Shown here: positions 56,630-64,000 of the stretch, piece after piece
Layout of the letters: every line of letters begins with the position of its first letter
How positions within the stretch are numbered: position 1 is the stretch's first letter
NCBI GenBank assembly: GCA_030180135.1
Contig: CM058238.1
Span: 47,457,765 to 47,521,764, forward strand
DNA: 64,000 nt
Source of the DNA: Orychophragmus violaceus
Taxonomy: Eukaryota; Streptophyta; Magnoliopsida; Brassicales; Brassicaceae
Direction: 5' to 3'
The notes under the pieces: generated by a model
What the model saw: the letters and a program-made list of their open reading frames with translations, nothing else
What the model was told of the DNA's origin: nothing
Database searches by the model: none
Made by a program: the position numbers and the translations under genes

Positions 56630-57266
56630 TGTTGGAATTATGTCCAGTAATCTCTGTACTGTCTCTAGAAAGTAAGAGTATGTCAATGATCAGACATAAG
56701 TCATATAATACTGGGGGTCATGATGGCTTGCTAGAGTCCGCTCATGATCTATAAATCTTGGATTTATTGCCTTTATTATATGATCCCATATGGGTCACAC
56801 GCCTAAGCTAACAGGAAAATATGAAGGAACGGTTCAGCAGAAGTACGGTAAAAGTGCTAGGCATTTACTGTACTTAGAGAGATTAAAGGGCCTGATTAAA
56901 TCTAAGGGATTTAATCAGACTGAGAATTGGGCCCAAAATCCCATGAGAACTAGAAGGGGTTTTAATGAATAAAACTTAACCTAGCTCTCTAATTTCTCTT
57001 GAGCCTCCTGCGCCTCTTATCTCTCTCTCTGCGCCTCCCACCAGCTTGGTCTAGCAGCCAACTTCCTGCAGTGTGCGTGTGTGAGCCTTTGGAGGAGCTA
57101 TCTCTTGGTGGTTCTGCTGATCTCAGACAATACCTCTTCTTCCGCTGCATAAACAAGGTATTAGGTGAGATCCTTTATGTTTCTAGCAAGAGAACCTAGA
57201 TCTGGCATGTTTAGTAGGATCAATTAATCTGATGAATTGAACCAAGAAACTCTAAACAATCCTTCA
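56630..57266 (+). repeat. Copia G 3' LTR
   Basis: 637 bp, same length as the 5' LTR, three differences seen (near 56866, 56939 and 57044). Confidence 0.92.
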
Positions 57267-58854
57267 AGCCATACCTACAGAAATCATCAGTGAAGGTAAT
57301 GAAGTATTTGTAATTTCCTCTGGCAACGGTGCTCATTGGCCCACATACATCAGTATGAACAAGGCCCAATAGATCACTGGCCCTTTCATTCGGTTTGTTG
57401 AAAGGGGCTCTAGCCATTTTGCCCATCAAACAAGATTCGCATTTCTCACATGATTCAAAATCAAATGAGCCCAGAAGCCCATTTCGATGTAGCCTCTGAA
57501 TGCGTTTCTCATTGATATGGCCCAAACGACAATGCCATAAGAAAGTCGGGTTTTCGTCATTTGACTTAAACCGCTTTGCATTTATGTTAAAGACAGACAT
57601 TTCTTGGTTTAAGACATATAACCCATTAACTAATGAGGCGCTACCATAAAATGTACCATCACGATTAAAAGAACAAACTTTATTCTTAACAGCAAAATCA
57701 AAACCTTCCAAATCCAAAACGGAAACTGAAATTATGTTTCTGCTAATCGCAGGTACAAAATAGCAATTATTCAAAGCTAAAACCATGCCCGAAGGTAAAG
57801 ACAAATCGTAGGTGCCTACGGCCCGTGCAGCAACCTTAGCTCCATTCCCGACCCGTAGCTCCACTTGTCCTTTCTTCAGCGTTCTACTGTTTCTTAGTGC
57901 CTGCACATCAGTACAAATATGAGCACCGCAGCCGGTATCCAATACCCACGAAGTAGAACTAGAAGACATAACATTAAGTTCAATAACATAAATACCTGAG
58001 TCAGACGCATCATACGTCTTCTTCAGCTTCTTGTAATCTTCCATGAACTTCTTGCAGTCTCTCTTCCAATGCCCTAACTGCTTGCAGTAGTTGCATTTGT
58101 CCTCAGGAGAAGGCCCGGATTTGGGCTTCGGCTTGGGCTTGTCCTGACTCTCGGTCTGGACAACTTGGGCCTTTCCCTTATCCTTCTTAGGTTTCTTAAA
58201 CCTTTTACCCCCTTGTACCATCAGTACACTGGGAGTTGCCTTCTTGAGGTTTGGCTCTGCTGTCTTCAGCATGCCGTGCAACTCAGTCAATGTCTTAGTC
58301 ATGTTTTGCATGTTGTAGTTCATGATGAACTGATCAAAACACGACGGCAAAGACTGCAGAATCATGTCAGTGGCTAGCTCCTGGCTAATGGCACAGTCCA
58401 GTTTCCCCAGGTTATCAATGTAACCCATCATTTTAAGGACATGAGGACTTACTGGACTGTCCTTAGCCAGCTTGCAATCCATGAGAGATTTAACCGTCTG
58501 GTATCTCTCTGTGCGAGCTTGCTCCTGAAACAAAGCTTTCAGGCTATTAATCATCTCAATGGGTGACATCACGTTCTCATATTGCTTCTGCAGGTCAGAG
58601 TTCATAGTCACCAGCATTAGACAATTAACGTCTTTGACATCAGCTGAATGCTTATCCCAAGCATTCTTTTCTGTCTGCGGGGCATTGGAACGTGGCCTCT
58701 CGGGGAGAACTCTTTCAAGGACATATTCCTTGTTCTCCTGCCTGAGAACTATTCTCAGGTTCCGATACCAATCCAAAAAATTAGATCCATTTAACTTGTC
58801 CTTCTCAAGGACGGATCTTAGTGAGAAAGTGTTGATGTGAGTTGAGACAGACAT
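57267..58854 (-). pseudogene. gag: Copia F gag, protease and first half of integrase
   Basis: The ATG at 58854 opens the polyprotein. The UBN2 gag domain spans about residues 9-200, the zinc knuckle CNYCKQLGHWKRDC is at about 254-267 and protease LDTGCGAHIC at about 305-314. The pre-integrase HHCC site (HCRLGH, CEKCESC) is at about 440-476. Integrase HTDVCGPM holds the first catalytic Asp (about 501). It runs into copia G after FITFTDDFCRYG, and the remaining about 15 codons of the open frame are G sequence. Frame and length agree with continuation at 50077. The joined frame would have 1322 codons including the stop. Confidence 0.9.
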
Positions 58855-60143
58855 AGCTGTAATTAAAAGAGGTAGAGGTTTTAGTTATAATGCTCAAGAA
58901 ATGAGAATTCTTATCTAATAAGAAAACTCGCATTGTATTCAAAAACTATGTTTCCTCAGATGAATACAATGAACCAAGATCCATACTTCACCAAAATCTG
59001 AGTGGGCGACTCGCCATTATCCAAACTTTAGTTATCTAGGTAAGCAAATCATTGCTAATTGTACCCAGTACAACTCTTGGTCGTAGATGAGACAAACTAT
59101 GTCTAATCCACTCTGATGTCTCTGGGCCCAGTCAAGTAAAACCAATCTTTTTTGTCTTGTGATCACTGACAATCGCACTGCAAGTCTATCAATGACCACC
59201 TGCCTTATTCATGTTGCTGTGGATACCAAGGACTCCAAGGCTATCCAACAACGAAACGAGTTTTGACAGTAGACAAGATCGGGCAAGACATCAAGATCAC
59301 TTGATATTACTTGAGGAAAATAACTATTTAATCTTGATGTATATCCAATATACATCCAAGAAGTTATTAATTTAATTAAAACATTCAGTTTTATTAAGTT
59401 TAGGTTCATTTAGAACTTTAGGATTAAATTTGGTCTGGTATATGCAAATTTGAGGTCCAACCAGCAATTTTGCGATTGGCGTGTCGATCGACGCCAACCA
59501 TTGGCATCGGTCGACACAGCCCAATTTAAACTGGTCTTCGATAACCGGTCAAACCGGATCGAATTTCCTTAACCGATTCAATCTAATTGAACCGGTCCGG
59601 TTTAACGGTCCATATCGATCGTCACACAACTCTGTGTCGATCGACATTACCAAACCAGAACCAAATTGGTTAATTAAAATTAACCGAGGGAGATAACCGG
59701 TTTAATCCAATTGAACCGATCTATCCATTCGCATAGTTTGTGTCGACCGACACACCCAATGTATCGACCAACACAAGGCGATCTCCAACACCGAGTGAGC
59801 GTTTTCGCGGTGTGTCGACTGACACAAGATTAGTGTCGATCGACACTATGCGATAAACCTCAAAATCTTTTACGAGTTTTCGCGGTGTGTCGACCGACAC
59901 AAGATTAGTGTCGATCGACACCATGCGACAAACCCTAAAATTATTTACGCGTTTTCGCCCTGTGTCGACCGACACACGCCTTGTGTCGATCGACACTCTG
60001 CGAAAGCACAGACTTCAATTTTTCATCAGAGGCTTTTAATCCGAGATTAACATCATGAAAACGCGATTTGTCAAGCAACAGTCTATTCAATAACATCAGT
60101 TTTTGAATTAAATGCTTCAGATTCAATAGACTAAACCCTAACA
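58855..60143 (-). other. Copia F leader
   Basis: Non-coding. It contains two 'GATCACTGACAATCG'-type imperfect repeats and, at 59470-60005, the palindrome-pair array listed separately. Confidence 0.6.
59470..60005 (-). repeat. Palindrome-pair array in the copia F leader
   Basis: At least twelve copies or near-copies of GTGTCGATCGACAC / GTGTCGACCGACAC. The clearest are in pairs at about 59812, 59886 and 59960, that is every 74 bases. Each pair is a GACC form then a GATC form, with about 10 bases between. TGTGTCGATCGACACA is a perfect 16-bp palindrome. Confidence 0.85.
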
Positions 60144-60156
60144 CGCTCTGATACCA
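60144..60156 (-). other. Copia F primer-binding site
   Basis: Minus strand TGGTATCAGAGCG, one base from the 5' LTR. Confidence 0.85.
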
Positions 60157-60157
60157 C

Positions 60158-60769
60158 TGTTGGATCTCCTAGGATCTAGGGTTCGTTATATTGAATTTAC
60201 CAACCTCGTTCTTACCTTGATCTGGCAGCGGAATGATTGGTGAACGAGATCTAGCGACTCAGATGCTTCGCCTCTACCAGATACACACGCACACAAGCTG
60301 GAAACCGGGATGCTAGTGCCGGATCTTTGGGATCTCTGAGTTCTGGTGTTTCTGCTTTTCTGTCAGAGAAAAACTCGACGGCTAGGGTTCCAGGTCAAAA
60401 CTATATGACTATATAAAGACCTGGAATGACTTAAACCGAACCATAATTAATCAGATTCGTTTAAGTCATAAAACCGAAACTCAATTTCGCAATCGACCAT
60501 GTGTCGATCGACACACATACTGTGTCGATCCAATACACATCCATACGATCATTACTATAATGATCATGCCCATATTTAACGCTTCCAGTTTGCTTAGGTG
60601 TGTGACCCCATAGGATCATATAATACTGGTAGTAAGTCTACAACTTACAGATTGCAAGAGGCTTCTAGCAAAACATTGTAACCGCCCACTATTATACGAA
60701 TGTCTGATCTCGACACACAACTATCATCAGGAGTGAGTACAAGTGTGATTTCAGGACAATATCCCAACA
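60158..60769 (-). repeat. Copia F 5' LTR
   Basis: 612 bp. Compared with the 3' LTR it lacks 35 bases after TGTGTCGATC near 60530, ending at ATCCAATACACATCC. This removes half of the second palindrome. Confidence 0.9.
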
Positions 60770-60984
60770 TACGGCCCAAGACACCTATCAGCCATTCGCA
60801 TAATCGGAACTTGGAACAATAACACAAGACCAACGATATAATTTGAGACTTGGAAAATGGGTCTTAAGAGAAAAACAAAACATCCCATTCAAAATATGAA
60901 CCGAACTAAAGAGTTCAACGACATTCGAATTACAAAGATATGATACAAAGATAAACGGCACAGACAAACTCAACACTCAGAGAT

Positions 60985-61738
60985 TGGAGTCGTAAGCGTC
61001 GGTTACGCCAGCCGAGTCGCTTTGTCTTGCACTGAAATACCCCATTGCGACGGCCCAGCGGAGTCTCCCGAAAAGGGGGAAGATCGAAGTACCCTCCGAC
61101 CTCTTTCATCAGTCTATCATACTCAAGGACGTTGCTTGCCTAGAGGATGGCCTTCGTCACCTTTAACTCCTCCTCCTCAAGTTCGAACGCGGACTTCAGC
61201 CCGGCGATCATCTCAAGATTGCTCTTCGTTTCGAGGTAGTGGCTGTGGTTTTTCTTAGCCTTAGGAAACATGGAAAAAACTCCGCGAATCTTGATGAGAT
61301 GGGATGCAATTTTATAGAAGGAACTGCTAATAAGCAATTTCTTGGCCCCACATATCTTTTTCTAAGGATTCAACAGCTTGTGTATTGACCGACGCCCACA
61401 CCTGCAATAAATAAGAAACTTAACATTCAAACTAGTTAGGTCATAAATGAAAATTCCTATCGCTCGAGAGAAAGACGCATTAACCTTCAAGAAATTTTGG
61501 CATGCACAGGTAAGCGAACTACCATACACCAAGTCCTTGTATCGGATAGGAGCATCGCCCGGAGGCCGTACTCCCGAGCAGAACCTCTCTACCTCAGAAG
61601 CATTAGCTTATATGGGTCCATCATCTCTCGGGTCGTACCAGATCGGCTCTGAATCAGGGCGGGGAACCTCGACATCACTGTCACGCACCTTCTCAACCCG
61701 TTTCCATTTCGATTTGGTTGCAATATTCTGAGCCGCCA
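60985..61738 (-). pseudogene. Antisense extra ORF of element H
   Basis: The ATG at 61738 starts MAAQNIATKSKWKRVEKVRD, followed by PRPDSEPIWYDPRDDGPI and then a stop. Further on are RPPGDAPIRYKDLVYGSSLT, a possible intron, and a C-terminal helix-rich stretch (KSNLEMIAGLKSAFELEEEE) within 61337-61140. Layout and orientation match the antisense ORF at the window's left edge, although sequence similarity is not obvious. Function is unknown and the copy is interrupted. Confidence 0.45.
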
Positions 61739-62141
61739 TCCCTAGGATAATAGAGATATAAGAGGAGCTATCGCGCTTGGGCAGTGTTCACTCCGTCCGC
61801 AGCAAGAAAACGCCTTCTCCAAGCACTGGATCATGCACACTCCCTTGGTTATTTCCGAACACGGCGGCCACTCGATCCTTGTCTCTTTTTTCCGCCACCC
61901 TTCTCTGCTATTTTTCGATTAGACATTGGAAGAGACATTCTCCTTGCTTTTTAAACTTTCCAAAAAGAAACACGGCAAAACAGTAGAACAAACCTGTGGA
62001 AAATCAAAAGCTGTGAATTGCACCAAAAAAAGGTCAAGAATGCTCAAGAACACTCAAGAACGAAACTAGAGAGAAACTAGGGAGAGAAGTTATCTTAGAA
62101 TTCTTGAGAGAAGTAAATGTGTGAATAAATGAATGAAGGAG

Positions 62142-62156
62142 GGGGGAGTACTTATA
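62142..62156 (-). promoter_or_regulatory. Possible TATA box of the antisense ORF (element H)
   Basis: Minus strand AATCTATAAGTACTC, about 410 bases before the ATG, followed by a purine/pyrimidine-biased leader. Confidence 0.35.
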
Positions 62157-62779
62157 GATTTTTTTCCAAGGCATGGCTTTAAAAACCGGTTGTACCTTAC
62201 CCATACATACGCTGAACCATCCTTTACGGCTCTACGGCACAAGAACTTCGTTGAAATACTCGAACAACCTTATTCGATAAAACGGAGAACAATTTCAATT
62301 GAAGCATCGTCTCCGAACTATACAACCCGAGCATGACCAACAACTCAAACGACCAATACAAGAATAAACATGCCATACGCACAATTCATAATATGCTTGA
62401 AGAAGCATCAGTATATCGGCTTGTCGACAATGCTTTCGACACTAATCCATCTGATCGGATACAAAAGCAACGTTGATGTAAAATACGAGCGCCAGAAACC
62501 GCAAAGCACGTGAATCATGCTCGGCTAATCAGCGCATACATATTGCTCGGAGATCATGACGGATCCTGCTCAGAGCATCTCATATCCACTAATTGCGTCG
62601 TGCTCATAATTTCCAAAGGAAACAATAGTCGAATTCGGACTAAGCAATCATACATAGCTATGTTCCGTACAAGCAATTTTCATATGAATGACATTTCATA
62701 TGAACGGAACTTTGTGTAAATAACATTTCGTATAAAACATATGTAACCGCATAGCCAACCTTCCAAGCAATCAAGCTGC

Positions 62780-63729
62780 TCAGATGGATCACTCAAATAG
62801 ACATATCACTCGACAAAATCAACAGACAAGCTCAGCCTCTCAGACAACCTGTTCAGACAATTCAAGCGAGACAATCTGCTCGGACGTTCTGAGCCGAGAA
62901 CATCCTTCAAACGTTCAGAGCCGAACACATTCCTCGGAATTTCTGAGTAGAACACAGTCCTCGGAAGTTCCGAGCAGGACACATTCCCCGGAATTTCTGA
63001 GCAGAATACATTCTTTGGAAGTTCCGAGCAGGACTCATTCCTCGGACGTTCATAGCTGAACACATTCCTCGGAAGTTCCGAGGATAACGCATTCCTAAGA
63101 CATTCTGAACCAGGAAATATTTCTCGACCAACTGCTCAAACACTTGTCAATATCTTCCTCCGAATGCACGATTAGCCGTAACCCATCTTCATAATAACAA
63201 CTTACACATATTCGAAATCTCTACACGCTGACAATATTGTCGGATAAGCTATGCAAAATTCGACTTGGGCCAAACTGACAAGGTTCGTATTCTATAGATT
63301 TGGGCCGGACTAAGAAGACATATACTCAACGGACTTGGATCGTCCTTTTTGGCCCATTCAAAAATAAATACGAAAGTGGGAAGATAAATCCGAGCAGAAA
63401 GAGGAAAATTCGAGCAAAAAAGTAAATCCGAACGAAAATTGAAGATCTGATAACAAGAGGATCTCCGGAAATATTTCGGGAGAATCTCATTTAAACCGAC
63501 TTGACGCGACTATATAAGAGGAGAGATTTCGTACGATCTAGACACGCTGAAAACCCTAGCATAATCACTTCGAGTTTTTCTTTGTTTCTTACACTTTTGT
63601 ACTCTTTTTTTTGTCAAACAAATCAATAAAACTATTCTACGGATCTCTTTTCTTGTTGTTTACTTAGAATCTTTTGTTCCCTAAAATTAAACCCTAAAAT
63701 AATCGACCATACGAGTTCCGACTCTCACA
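62780..63729 (+). repeat. 3' LTR of element H (left boundary uncertain)
   Basis: The right end ACTCTCACA matches the ending style of the LTR at 2508-3043. TATATAAG at 63511-63518 is the TATA box and AATAAA at 63625-63630 the polyadenylation signal. A 27-bp minisatellite occupies its U3. The start was not found. Confidence 0.55.
62878..63111 (+). repeat. 27-bp palindromic minisatellite in LTR U3
   Basis: About 8.7 units of 27 bp. The best core is CTCGGAAGTTCCGAG, an inverted repeat around a central G. All frames stay open because 27 is a multiple of three, so the ORFs here (for example 62784-63059) are artefacts. A shorter version of the array is at 46060-46160. Confidence 0.85.
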
Positions 63730-64000
63730 GTTAACTTCCTAAGTTCCTGAAATGAGATAACCCTTTTGACAAGAAACAATGCATTATGGATTCTTTAAAA
63801 TGAGATAAAATTCTATGTTCTTAGTATCAACTTTAATTTTATAAGAAGTTGATATCTGATTTTCTTGCAAGCTTAACAAATTATTCAACACAACTGTTAA
63901 GTCATTGGAAACGATTTGGGTCAAATAAATACTTACATGATTAAAATCTTTAGTTATTTGATTCAACTTGGAGATCTTGGTAAGATATCCCAATGTTTGG
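63730..64000. other. Flanking sequence after element H
   Basis: AT-rich. The 69-codon minus frame 63784-63993 (LTKISKLNQITKDFNHVS) has no recognised domain. Nothing further is supported. Confidence 0.3.

Larger units (their letters stand above)
50083..57266 (+). mobile_element. Ty1/copia retrotransposon G, gag-only, very young
   Basis: TGTTGGAATTATG to CAATCCTTCA with two 637-bp LTRs and target duplication AGCCA (50078-50082 and 57267-57271), inserted in copia F's integrase. The LTRs differ at three positions by eye (about 0.5%). The gag frame is open, but pol is broken by many stops and deletions. It points to the plus strand, opposite F. Primer site and purine tract are the same as in E and F, so their enzymes could copy it. 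Confidence 0.93.
46222..60769 (-). mobile_element. Ty1/copia retrotransposon F, interrupted by copia G
   Basis: TGTTGGATCTCC to ATCCCAACA with a perfect target duplication TACGG (46217-46221 and 60770-60774). LTRs are 647 and 612 bp, the shorter having a 35-bp deletion. Other differences are about nine (about 1.5%). Without the nested element it is about 7.36 kb. Gag, protease, integrase, RT and RNase H are all readable in one frame broken only by G, so it was probably autonomous when G arrived. Confidence 0.93.

Noticed and set aside
62784..63143. Overlapping ORFs on both strands with 9-residue repeats
   Set aside because: A 27-bp minisatellite leaves every frame open. There is no start context, domain or conservation.
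1..64000. Integrated plant virus (caulimovirid) sequence
   Set aside because: No movement protein or caulimovirid RT motifs were seen. All RT and protease regions fit copia, gypsy or LINE elements.

Overview
The window is plant nuclear DNA, most likely from a Brassicaceae genome and from a pericentromeric or otherwise heterochromatic, repeat-packed region. The case for this is an almost complete absence of host genes, many nested LTR retrotransposons with tRNA-iMet primer sites (TGGTATCAGAGC), a CACTA element with a Transposase_24-type gene, a MULE carrying a captured F-box gene of a type I know from Arabidopsis, and a Cassandra-type miniature element with 5S rRNA in its LTRs. I see no intact host protein-coding gene, no functional tRNA or rRNA gene and no CRISPR.

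Layout, left to right. 1-3043: 3' end of a Ty3/gypsy element, probably Tat lineage, with an antisense extra ORF and a 3' LTR. 3044-7210: a decayed gypsy chromovirus whose 5' LTR holds six tRNA T-arm-like motifs. 7222-7490: one copy of a repeat whose other copy (19883-20151) is split by a CACTA element. 8640-13000: two decayed gypsy gag regions separated by a 1.4 kb LTR. 13230-13660: LINE reverse-transcriptase scrap. 13765-14592: complete Cassandra TRIM. 14599-19417: complete non-autonomous LTR element (LARD-like), minus orientation. 20152 to about 28560: CACTA element with its gene on the minus strand. That gene is split by an LTR insertion (21844-26608), which itself contains a 2.8 kb solo LTR (22664-25499). 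28917-31908: MULE with a perfect 9-bp target duplication and F-box gene pieces. 32869-43930: a gypsy-derived non-autonomous element on the minus strand whose RT/integrase is replaced by an unfamiliar 357-codon ORF, split by copia E (35526-42814). 44390-46040: second copy of the gag/LTR fragment seen at 9425-10400. 46041-64000: a second element with an antisense ORF and an LTR minisatellite. Into it copia F (46222-60769) inserted, and into F copia G (50083-57266).

The nesting gives a time order that agrees with LTR divergence counted by eye: copia E about 4%, F about 1.5%, G about 0.5%. F's gag-pol frame is open end to end apart from the G insertion. G is the youngest element, yet its pol is shredded while its gag frame is intact. 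It therefore looks like a gag-only passenger mobilised by relatives such as E or F, with which it shares primer-binding and polypurine sites.

The most interesting non-coding signals are the T-arm/B-box array in one LTR (4101-4279), the 16-bp palindrome family repeated in the LTRs and leaders of E and F, the 27-bp palindromic minisatellite at 62878-63111, and the unfamiliar 357-codon ORF at 33854-34927. All calls come from reading the sequence, without database searches.
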